From Pseudomonadota bacterium (GTDB taxonomy: Bacteria > Pseudomonadota > Alphaproteobacteria > Rhizobiales > Xanthobacteraceae), in the NCBI GenBank assembly GCA_021779635.1, contig JAJYAH010000577.1:1-5058 (forward strand): 5,058 nucleotides of DNA, in the 5' to 3' direction. Made by a program: the position numbers and the translations under genes. Below the pieces are notes generated by a model. It ran no database searches. It was not told the origin of the DNA and saw only the letters and a program-made list of their open reading frames with translations. Below, one piece after another: positions 1 through 5,058 of the stretch; position 1 is the first letter of the stretch; each line of letters opens with the position of its first letter.

Positions 1-1
1 T

Positions 2-526
2 GCTGTCGTCGGCTCAGTAATGTCTCTTGATCGACCTCTTGAGGTCGCACTGGAATACGCGCTGGGGTTTGGGTTCGGGTGGACGATTTTCCAGTCGCTG
101 TTCATGCGCGGCATGGCCGGAGGGTCGTATGGGTTAGCCCTCAAGCGCACATTCATACCTGAATTTTTGTCGATGAACCTGGTGATGGCCGGGATGATTC
201 TGGTCGCTTCGCTGTTCTGGGCAGTGGCCGGCGGAAAGCAAGGCCCGCTTACGCCGACATTCTGGTTCGTGATGAGCATGGCTTTGCTGGCTGGTTTCGT
301 CGCGGCATATCCAATCAATTGGTGGCTGGTTTCAAAGAACCTCAAGCATGGGATGTCCACCGTTGACGATCACGCGCCAGACCACGATGCGGGCGAAATG
401 GTTATGGCTCATGTCGAGTCCACGGCTGCCCCGAGCGCCTCCCTGACAGAAATAGCGTTCATAGCTGTCTTATCGATCATCGCATTCGCTCTGGCATACG
501 CCGTCGCATGGAGATACGGCCCCTAA
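2..526 (+). CDS. DUF4396 family membrane protein, 3' part (5' end outside window)
   Basis: This is an integral membrane protein of unknown function resembling the DUF4396 family. Numbering from the ATG at 20, the family-like signatures are the stretch FMRGMAGGSY (28-37), PEFLSMN (47-53), FWFVMSMALLAGF (81-93), AYPINWW (96-102) and LKHGM (108-112). Four hydrophobic segments are visible at about 11-29, 49-70, 81-104 and 143-165. A hydrophilic acidic/His-containing linker (116-140) joins the conserved core to the last helix. The frame has no stop between base 2 and the ATG at 20. As I recall the family, members carry more sequence before the part seen here, so the ATG at 20 is probably an internal methionine and the gene is cut by the window edge. 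If 20 is the real start the product is 168 aa. No clear Shine-Dalgarno sequence precedes it. The stop TAA (524-526) is followed within ~60 bp by a truncated tpiA, so the two were probably not original neighbours. Family assignment is from memory of motifs; the function is unknown. Confidence 0.8.
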   Translation, partial: AVVGSVMSLDRPLEVALEYALGFGFGWTIFQSLFMRGMAGGSYGLALKRTFIPEFLSMNLVMAGMILVASLFWAVAGGKQGPLTPTFWFVMSMALLAGFVAAYPINWWLVSKNLKHGMSTVDDHAPDHDAGEMVMAHVESTAAPSASLTEIAFIAVLSIIAFALAYAVAWRYGP

Positions 527-584
527 CATCGACCGATCGCCCTGGACGCTCCGCGGTCTCGATGAGCCTACGTTTGTCGGCGCC

Positions 585-905
585 CAAATCGTTGCCAGCG
601 TGCCCGCCGGAATGAAAGGGAGCGGACTCGCGGTCGGCTATGAACCGTTGTGGGCTATCGGGTCCGGCCGCGTGCCGACGCACTCAGAAATCGTTGAGAT
701 GCACGCGCATATCCGCAACGTAATTGTCTCCCATCTCGGCGAACAGGCGAAAGATGTCCGCATTCTTTGCGGCGGGTCCGTCAAGCCCGCGAACGCAGGC
801 GAAATCCTCGCGCTGCGGGGCGTCGGCGGGGCCTTGGTGGGCGGCGCGAGCCTTGATGACCTCGACTTCGAAGCGATCCCGACGAGCGCCGCCAAGTCGA
901 TCTGA
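585..905 (+). pseudogene. tpiA: Triosephosphate isomerase, C-terminal remnant (5'-truncated tpiA)
   Basis: The intact enzyme interconverts dihydroxyacetone-P and glyceraldehyde-3-P in the cytosol and is usually ~250 aa. Only the last ~107 residues are here. Recognisable homology begins near QIVASVPAGM (585) and runs to TGA 903-905. Retained are the catalytic-glutamate motif GYEPLWAIGSG (Glu codon 642-644) with its flexible loop 6, the phosphate-binding GGSVKPANA (from 771) and the C-terminal GALVGGASL. Missing is the N-terminal half with the catalytic Lys near residue 12 and the catalytic His near residue 95. No such sequence lies between the upstream stop codon at 526 and this point. The frame is open back to a stop at 462-464 but lacks any ATG there; the first usable start is GTG 600. 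Half a TIM barrel should not be active, so I call it a relic. Its pairing with rpiB 64 bp downstream recalls the tpiA/rpiB (EryH/EryI) pair of rhizobia and Brucella. The ordinary glycolytic TpiA is presumably encoded elsewhere (inference). Confidence 0.85.
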
Positions 906-955
906 TCGTTTGTGCAGGCGCGAGCGGCCTTCGCACGAGCGCCCGCTATTTCAGC

Positions 956-963
956 AAAGGAAG
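956..963 (+). promoter_or_regulatory. Ribosome binding site of rpiB relic
   Basis: AAAGGAAG lies 6 nt before the ATG at 970. It fixes the start of the rpiB reading frame and agrees with the family N-terminus ([11 protein letters not shown]). The site has outlived the function of the gene. Confidence 0.65.
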
Positions 964-969
964 CCATAC

Positions 970-1379
970 ATGGGCATCGGCTTCGCCTCTGACCACGGCG
1001 GCTTCGCGCCGAAGGGCGAAATCGCCGCCGCGCTCAGCGCCTCCAGCCCCGAAGTCCTCGATTTCGGCGAGGCCGGGCTGGACCCGTCCGACGACTATTC
1101 CGATTTCGTGATCCCGCCGGCGCGCCGGATCGCAGGATCGCCGCCGGCGAGGTCGAGCGCGGCGTAGCGCTCTGTGGTAGCGGAGTCGGGGCCCGCATCG
1201 CGGCCAACAAGATGGTCGGTGCTCGCGCGGGGCTCATCCACGACGTCTTCTCCGCGCGCCAAGGCGTGGGTCTTGCGACGCAACTCGTCGAGACCTTCCT
1301 CGTCGCCCGGTTTTCCGGCGCGGAACGACATGAGCGCCGGCTCGCGACGGTGCGGGCGTTGGAGCGGGCAATGGCCTAA
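970..1379 (+). pseudogene. rpiB: Ribose-5-phosphate isomerase B, frameshifted and internally deleted
   Basis: RpiB (LacA/RpiB family, ~145-155 aa) interconverts ribose-5-P and ribulose-5-P; relatives act on other aldose/ketose phosphates. ATG 970 is preceded by AAAGGAAG (956-963) at 6 nt spacing. The first part shows the sugar-phosphate-binding FASDHGGF (residues 5-12), then VLDFGEAG and DDYSDF. At 1127-1142 the unit GGATCGCA is followed by GGATCGCC. This extra 8 bp shifts the frame and gives a TAG at 1165-1167 after 65 codons. Removing one unit restores [12 protein letters not shown] and, in the +3 frame, the catalytic-cysteine motif ALCGSGVG (Cys codon 1173-1175), [37 protein letters not shown] and stop TAA 1377-1379. 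Between DVFSARQGV and [11 protein letters not shown] (junction near 1268) about 15 residues normally found in the family, including the equivalent of the HNxxN...GSRVV segment, are absent. Two independent lesions make this a pseudogene rather than a single sequencing error. Confidence 0.88.
1127..1142 (+). repeat. 8-bp near-perfect tandem duplication inside rpiB
   Basis: GGATCGCA (1127-1134) is followed directly by GGATCGCC (1135-1142), with seven of eight bases identical. Eight extra bases shift the frame from that of ATG 970 to that of the downstream RpiB half. Deleting one copy joins ARRIA to AGEVERG exactly as the family expects, so this is the frameshift lesion. Confidence 0.8.
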
Positions 1380-1491
1380 GCCCCCGCTTGGCGTCAATCC
1401 GCCATCAGCTCCAAGGCCGGCGCTCGGGGCGAGCACCGCGAGCGGCGCGTGCTCCTGCGGTCTGTCGACATTGATCGTGACCATCTCCTCA
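1380..1491. other. Spacer between convergent rpiB and sugar-porter relics
   Basis: This 112-bp stretch lies between the 3' end of the rpiB relic (+) and the point where sugar-porter similarity stops on the minus strand. No translated frame on either strand looks like a family I know, and I could not find the next transporter helix in any minus-strand frame. It holds one imperfect inverted repeat, GAGCAC (1431-1436) with GTGCTC (1449-1454), extendable by three GC pairs with a one-base bulge. There is no T-tract, so terminator status is doubtful. Confidence 0.4.
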
Positions 1492-1769
1492 AGTGACCCA
1501 GGAAGTTACGACCTCGACGATGCGCGGGCTCAGCGCGAAAGTCTTTTTGATGCCCGTCAGCACCCCGAAAATGACGCCTTGGTCATAGCCGAACCGGCCT
1601 CCGGAGAACAGAACCACTACAAGCACGACGCCGAGCCAAGCTGAGAACGAACTCGGGGAGCGGAAGTCGGCGCGGCCGACGACGGCGTGGCGCCGCGCGG
1701 CGCCGGCGGGCAGAATGCCCTCGCACGTCCGTCGAGACGGACACACAACGAATGTGCCGGAGCGCGCAT
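1492..1769 (-). pseudogene. Sugar-porter MFS transporter, N-terminal remnant
   Basis: This is the start of a sugar:H+ symporter-type major facilitator (normally ~450-480 aa, 12 helices). Reading the minus strand, one frame gives a first transmembrane helix (SAWLGVVLVVVLFSGG), then the sugar-porter hallmark FGYDQGVI (plus-strand 1570-1593), GVLTGIKKTFALSP and EVVTSWVT. These match the end of helix 1 and the loop to helix 2 in this family. A TGA (1491-1489) follows at once and no later helix is found. A strong ribosome binding site AGGAGGTG (1781-1774) stands 4 nt before ATG 1769. That ATG is in another frame (MRAPAHSLCV..., stop near 1617), so a frameshift separates the start from helix 1, roughly within 1640-1660. 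A GTG at 1776 is in the helix frame but overlaps the binding site and is a poor start. The gene is thus frameshifted near its start and missing over 80% of its length. Orientation is opposite to all other genes. The lost substrate was probably a sugar or polyol (inference from family). Confidence 0.75.
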
Positions 1770-2102
1770 CGAACACCTCCTGTTGGAATGGTCAGGGACG
1801 AAGCGACTGTGGGCGCCGTCCAACCTTCAGTCTCCGTCGACTGCCAGCGCCGCGACGAGCCTCAGAAGCTACTCAGGCGAGCCTGAACCGCTTCGTAAGT
1901 AATTTCCGAGGCTGCAAAGCTTCGGCGCGTGGGCGTTAAGACTGCTTCGGACGCCGAAACGAGGCGCGAGACACGGTCGAATGCGCGCATGGTTTCAAGA
2001 CGGCGTACGTCGACGTCCGGCGATCCCCGTCGCCTGCCGAGTTGGGCGACGACGGAATTCCCGATCGAGGACATTCGCCGGCGCCGAGCGCCCGGCGCGG
2101 CC
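1770..2102. other. Divergent spacer between sugar-porter relic and phosphoketolase
   Basis: About 330 bp lie between the minus-strand transporter start and the phosphoketolase ribosome binding site. Promoters for both directions would be expected here, but I could not pick a convincing -35/-10 pair. A 14-bp dyad TCAGGC-GA-GCCTGA sits at 1873-1886, just before a locally A/T-richer stretch (1891-1906). A minus-strand frame from ATG 2074 to TGA 1862 would encode 70 aa (starting [13 protein letters not shown], ending VQARLSSF). It has no ribosome binding site, no family I recognise and only moderate codon bias, so I do not call it a gene. It could be a further decayed fragment. Confidence 0.45.
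1774..1781 (-). promoter_or_regulatory. Orphan ribosome binding site of sugar-porter relic
   Basis: The minus strand reads AGGAGGTG, a near-perfect anti-16S match, 4 nt before ATG 1769. It identifies the original start of the sugar-porter gene even though that ATG is no longer in frame with the transporter homology. Confidence 0.65.
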
Positions 2103-2107
2103 GGAGG
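2103..2107 (+). promoter_or_regulatory. Ribosome binding site of phosphoketolase
   Basis: GGAGG lies 9 nt before ATG 2117. It selects this start over an in-frame candidate 75 bases upstream (2042), whose extra 25 residues are Arg/Pro-rich and unlike the family. Confidence 0.75.
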
Positions 2108-2116
2108 CCAACACTC

Positions 2117-4546
2117 ATGAACGTCATCGTATCTGCCCAAGAGTTGAAACTCGAAGCGGAAGCGGCGGCTCTCACCAAGAGCCAAGCTACTCTGACCTCG
2201 CAGGAATTAGGTCTGATGGACGCGTATTGGCGCGCCGCCAACTATCTCTCGGTCGGTCAGATCTACCTCTACGAAAATCCGATGCTGCGCGAGCCCTTGA
2301 AACTGGCACATGTCAAACCGCTGGTGGTCGGGCACTGGGGCACGACGCCGGGACAGAATTTCATCTACGTCCATCTCAACCGAACCATCAAGCTGCACGA
2401 TCTCGACATGATCTACATCGCTGGCCCCGGGCACGGCGGCCCGGCGCTGGTCGCCAACACCTATCTGGAAGGCAGCTACAGCGAGATCTATCCCGACATC
2501 AGCCAGGATGAGCCCGGGATGAAGCGCCTCTTCAAGCAATTCTCGTTTCCCGGCGGCATTTCGAGCCATGTCGCGCCGACGACGCCCGGGTCGATCCACG
2601 AGGGCGGCGAACTGGGCTATTCGCTCAGCCACGCCTTCGGCGCCGCCTTCGACAATCCCGACCTGATCGTCGCCTGCATCGTCGGCGACGGCGAGGCCGA
2701 AACCGGGCCGCTCGCCACCGCCTGGCACTCCAACAAGCTTCTCGATCCGATCAGCGACGGCGCGGTGCTACCGATTTTGCATCTCAATGGCTTCAAGATC
2801 AGCAATCCGACGATCCTGGCGCGCATATCGCAGAACGAGCTGAAGACCTTCTTCGAGGGGTGCGGCTGGACCCCGCTGTTCGTCGAGGGCGACGAGCCGG
2901 CGGCCATGCACCCGCTGATGGCGGCGGTTGTCGAAGACGCCATCGGCCGGATTCATGCAATCCAAAAAAGGGCGCGCGAGACCAACGACGCCACGCGCCC
3001 GCTGTGGCCGATGATCGTGCTGCGATCGCCCAAGGGGTGGACGGGTCCGAAAGAAGTCGACGGCCTCAAGATCGAGGGCACGTTCCGCGCCCACCAAGTG
3101 CCGATTCTGGTCGACGCCAAGCATCCAGACCATGTAAAGCTGCTGGAAAGCTGGATGAAAAGCTATCGCGCCGAGGAACTGTTCGGCGCCGACGGCACGC
3201 TGAAGCCCGAACTCGCGGCGCTGGCGCCGAAGGGCGCGCGCCGCATGGGGGCCAACCCGCACGCCAACGGCGGCATTCTGCTGCGCGACCTCAAGATGCC
3301 TGATTTTCGTGCGCACGCGGTCAAGGTGCCCTCGCCCGGCGCGGTGGACGCGCAGGACACGCTCGTTCTGGGCGCCTTCCTGCGCGACGTCACAGCCTCG
3401 AACATGGAGCGCCGCAACTTCCGCATCTTCGGCCCCGACGAGACCCTTTCGAACTTGCTCGGCGACGTGTTCGAAGTCACCAATCGGCAGTGGGACGCTG
3501 GGAAGATCGAGGAGGACGAGTTCCTCGCGCCCGCCGGCCGCGTGGTCGATTCCCAGCTCAGCGAGCATCAGTGCGAGGGGTGGCTGGAGGGCTATCTGCT
3601 GACTGGCCGACACGGGCTCTTCAACAGCTACGAGGCGTTCATTCGCATCGTCGATTCGATGTTCAGCCAGCATGCGAAGTGGTTGAAAGTGACGCTCGAA
3701 TTGCCCTGGCGGCGCAAGATCGCCTCTCTCAACTATCTGCTTGCGTCGCATGTCTGGCAGCAGGACCACAATGGATTCACTCACCAGGATCCTGGATTCC
3801 TGGATCACGTCATTAACAAGAAGGCTGACGTGGTGCGGGTATATCTGCCTGCGGACGCCAATTGCCTGTTGTCGGTGTTCGACCATTGCCTGCGCAGCCG
3901 CCACTACGTCAATGTCGTCGTCGCGGGAAAGCACGCGCTGCCGCAATGGCTGACGATGGAGCAGGCCGTGATCCATTGCACTCAAGGGATCGGCATCTGG
4001 CAATGGGCGAGCAACGATCAGGGCGCCGAGCCGGATGTGGTGATGGCCTGCTGCGGCGACACGCCCACCTTGGAGACACTCGCCGCCGTTTCGATCCTGC
4101 GCGAGAATCTGCCCGAACTGAAAATCCGCGTCGTCAACGTCGTCGATCTCATGCGGCTGCAACCTTGCGCCGAGCATCCGCATGGCCTCAGCGAGACCGA
4201 TTACGACTCGTTGTTCACCAGTGACAGGCCGATCATCTTCAACTTTCACGGCTACGCTTCGCTGGTGCACGGGCTCACCTATCGGCGGTCCAACCGCCGG
4301 CTGCACGTTCGCGGCTACAAGGAAGAAGGCACGATCACGACCGCCTTCGACATGCGCGTGCAGAACGACATCGACCGTTTCCATCTGGTCCAGGACGTCG
4401 TCGACAATCTGCCCCAGCTGGGCAGCAAAGGCGCCTATCTCAAGCAGAAGATGCGCGACAAACTGATCGAGCACAAACATTACATCGACGAGCATGGCGA
4501 GGATCTACCCGAGATTCGCAACTGGAAGTGGTCGGCAGCAAGTTGA
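2117..4546 (+). CDS. xfp: Xylulose-5-phosphate/fructose-6-phosphate phosphoketolase
   Basis: This cytosolic thiamine-diphosphate enzyme cleaves xylulose-5-P with phosphate to acetyl-P and glyceraldehyde-3-P, and in dual-specificity members fructose-6-P to acetyl-P and erythrose-4-P. The product is 809 aa, full length for the family (about 790-830). Domains in order are XFP N-terminal (~30-390), central XFP (~400-600) and XFP C-terminal (~605-805). Motifs include GHWGTTPG (72-79), GPGHGGP (103-109), [10 protein letters not shown] (143-152), [12 protein letters not shown] (157-168) and the ThDP/Mg site GDGEAETGP (190-198), with Asn224 in LHLNGFK. Further motifs are [19 protein letters not shown] (482-500, including the expected catalytic Glu487) and [12 protein letters not shown] (549-560). 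Active-site His equivalents (73, 106, 151, 326, 551/556) are all present, so it should be active. Residues 1-25 form a short variable leader with an Ala/Glu-rich stretch before the conserved core ([19 protein letters not shown]). Substrate preference cannot be read from sequence. A class I aldolase gene follows 66 bp downstream on the same strand, probably in one transcript. Acetyl-P would need acetate kinase or phosphotransacetylase, neither visible here. Confidence 0.97.
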   Translation: MNVIVSAQELKLEAEAAALTKSQATLTSQELGLMDAYWRAANYLSVGQIYLYENPMLREPLKLAHVKPLVVGHWGTTPGQNFIYVHLNRTIKLHDLDMIYIAGPGHGGPALVANTYLEGSYSEIYPDISQDEPGMKRLFKQFSFPGGISSHVAPTTPGSIHEGGELGYSLSHAFGAAFDNPDLIVACIVGDGEAETGPLATAWHSNKLLDPISDGAVLPILHLNGFKISNPTILARISQNELKTFFEGCGWTPLFVEGDEPAAMHPLMAAVVEDAIGRIHAIQKRARETNDATRPLWPMIVLRSPKGWTGPKEVDGLKIEGTFRAHQVPILVDAKHPDHVKLLESWMKSYRAEELFGADGTLKPELAALAPKGARRMGANPHANGGILLRDLKMPDFRAHAVKVPSPGAVDAQDTLVLGAFLRDVTASNMERRNFRIFGPDETLSNLLGDVFEVTNRQWDAGKIEEDEFLAPAGRVVDSQLSEHQCEGWLEGYLLTGRHGLFNSYEAFIRIVDSMFSQHAKWLKVTLELPWRRKIASLNYLLASHVWQQDHNGFTHQDPGFLDHVINKKADVVRVYLPADANCLLSVFDHCLRSRHYVNVVVAGKHALPQWLTMEQAVIHCTQGIGIWQWASNDQGAEPDVVMACCGDTPTLETLAAVSILRENLPELKIRVVNVVDLMRLQPCAEHPHGLSETDYDSLFTSDRPIIFNFHGYASLVHGLTYRRSNRRLHVRGYKEEGTITTAFDMRVQNDIDRFHLVQDVVDNLPQLGSKGAYLKQKMRDKLIEHKHYIDEHGEDLPEIRNWKWSAAS

Positions 4547-4597
4547 CGCGGACTCGCGTTCCCTTCTTCCGCAAGGGGAGACCGGGTCCGTCGGCCG

Positions 4598-4603
4598 AAA
4601 GGA
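4598..4603 (+). promoter_or_regulatory. Ribosome binding site of class I aldolase
   Basis: AAAGGA lies 9 nt before ATG 4613. It favours that start over the in-frame ATG at 4622, which would be 18 nt away. Confidence 0.6.
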
Positions 4604-4612
4604 TCAAAGCGA

Positions 4613-5058
4613 ATGCGACAGATGATTGAAACTGTTCGCGCACTGCTCGCCTATCCCAAGGGCGTGCTGGCGATGGACGAGAGCAACGGCACTTGCGACA
4701 AGCGCTTCGCGGCGGTCGGCGCTCCTCAGACCATCGAGGCGCGGCGCGCCTATCGCGAACTCATCATCACCGCGCCGAGGCTTTCTGAATGCGTGAGCGG
4801 CGCGATCCTCTACGATGAAACCATCCGTCAAAGCCGGGCGGATGGCGCGTCGTTCGTCAAGCTGATCCAGGAGGCGGGAATCGTGCCCGGCATCAAGGTC
4901 GATCTCGGCGCGAAGGATTTGGCGGGGCATCCGGGCGAGAAGGTCACCGAAGGGCTCGACGGCCTGCGCGAGCGCTTGCGAGATTATTTTGTGATGGGTG
5001 CGCGCTTCGCCAAATGGCGCGCGGTCGTTGCGATCGGGGGCGATATGCCAAGCCACGC
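4613..5058 (+). CDS. Class I fructose-bisphosphate aldolase, N-terminal part (3' end outside window)
   Basis: This Schiff-base aldolase cleaves fructose-1,6-bisphosphate to dihydroxyacetone-P and glyceraldehyde-3-P (reversible; glycolysis, gluconeogenesis, Calvin-type cycles). The 148 codons present match the eukaryote-like glycolytic class I family (~340-360 aa). Features are LAMDESNGTCDKRF (Asp22, equivalent of muscle Asp33), RRAYRELI (44-51), SGAILYDET (62-70), PGIKVDLG (Lys95, equivalent of Lys107), TEGLDGLRER (112-121) and GARFAKWR (Lys134, equivalent of Lys146). The Schiff-base lysine (near muscle 229) lies beyond the window edge. The frame is open to the last base. It follows phosphoketolase by 66 bp on the same strand with no convincing terminator between, so co-transcription is likely. 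With phosphoketolase it could link hexose and pentose phosphates to triose phosphates. No metal-ligand motif of class II aldolases is seen. Confidence in the family is high; whether the missing 3' half is intact cannot be judged. Confidence 0.94.
   Translation, partial: MRQMIETVRALLAYPKGVLAMDESNGTCDKRFAAVGAPQTIEARRAYRELIITAPRLSECVSGAILYDETIRQSRADGASFVKLIQEAGIVPGIKVDLGAKDLAGHPGEKVTEGLDGLRERLRDYFVMGARFAKWRAVVAIGGDMPSH

Noticed and set aside
32..47. Inverted repeat CGACCTC-TT-GAGGTCG
   Set aside because: It lies inside the DUF4396 reading frame, which is probably coding on both sides, so a regulatory role is unlikely.
724..969. Plus-strand frame running from inside tpiA into rpiB as a single longer ORF
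   Set aside because: The part before ATG 970 is an out-of-frame reading of the tpiA fragment. RpiB homology starts exactly at 970, which has its own ribosome binding site.
1095..1484. Minus-strand open frame opposite the rpiB relic, starting just past the sugar-porter stop
   Set aside because: Most of it is the antisense of rpiB. The first ~35 codons do not resemble the next part of a sugar porter; the adjacent GAGGAG abuts the ATG with no spacing.
1862..2074. Minus-strand frame of 70 aa (MSSIGNSVV...ARLSSF)
   Set aside because: No ribosome binding site, no recognised family and only moderate codon bias. It is kept as a remark in the spacer entry rather than called a gene.
2042..2116. Upstream in-frame start that would extend phosphoketolase by 25 residues
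   Set aside because: The added residues are Arg/Pro-rich and not family-like, and GGAGG at 2103-2107 points to ATG 2117.
2768..4495. Long minus-strand open frame (575 codons) opposite phosphoketolase
   Set aside because: It is the antisense shadow of a high-GC coding gene; the plus frame has full phosphoketolase motifs, and the antisense protein shows no recognisable domain or ribosome binding site.
4561..4577. Possible terminator hairpin CCCTT...AAGGG between phosphoketolase and aldolase
   Set aside because: The stem is only 5 bp and has no T-tract, too weak to call a terminator.
1..5058. Mobile elements, CRISPR arrays, tRNA or rRNA genes, or a new defence system
   Set aside because: No transposase motifs, terminal repeats, regularly spaced repeats or tRNA-like folds were seen. 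All recognisable genes are central-carbon or membrane proteins.

Overview
The window reads as a piece of a high-GC alphaproteobacterial chromosome, probably Rhizobiales-like. This rests on strong G/C third-position bias, on the protein flavours, and on a tpiA-rpiB gene pair of the kind seen in that group. The species cannot be fixed from the sequence. No rRNA, tRNA, CRISPR array, insertion sequence or attachment site was seen.

Layout, left to right. (1) At 2-526 (+) lies the 3' part of a DUF4396-type multi-spanning membrane protein. Its reading frame is open through the left edge, so the true start is probably outside the window. (2) About 585-905 (+) is the C-terminal ~107 residues of a triosephosphate isomerase with no N-terminal half. 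(3) At 970-1379 (+) is a ribose-5-phosphate isomerase B gene broken twice: by a near-perfect 8-bp tandem duplication that shifts the frame, and by an apparent in-frame loss of about 15 codons. (4) At 1492-1769 (-) is the first ~60-90 codons of a sugar-porter MFS transporter, with its ribosome binding site intact but the gene cut off after the first membrane helix. (5) About 350 bp of spacer follows without a convincing gene. (6) At 2117-4546 (+) is a complete, well-conserved phosphoketolase (809 aa). (7) At 4613-5058 (+) is the start of a class I fructose-bisphosphate aldolase that runs off the right edge.

Taken together, the window is a carbohydrate-phosphate locus with a decayed left half and an intact right half. 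Three adjacent genes of sugar uptake and triose/pentose-phosphate isomerisation (tpiA, rpiB, sugar porter) are relics. The phosphoketolase and the downstream aldolase keep good ribosome binding sites, full motifs and clean frames. Phosphoketolase splits xylulose-5-P (or fructose-6-P) to acetyl-P plus glyceraldehyde-3-P (or erythrose-4-P). The aldolase interconverts fructose-1,6-bisphosphate with triose phosphates, so the two genes form a plausible transcription unit feeding C3 and C2 intermediates. I see no clearly new molecular system here. The most noteworthy content is the gene erosion and what it implies about lost isomerase and transport functions.
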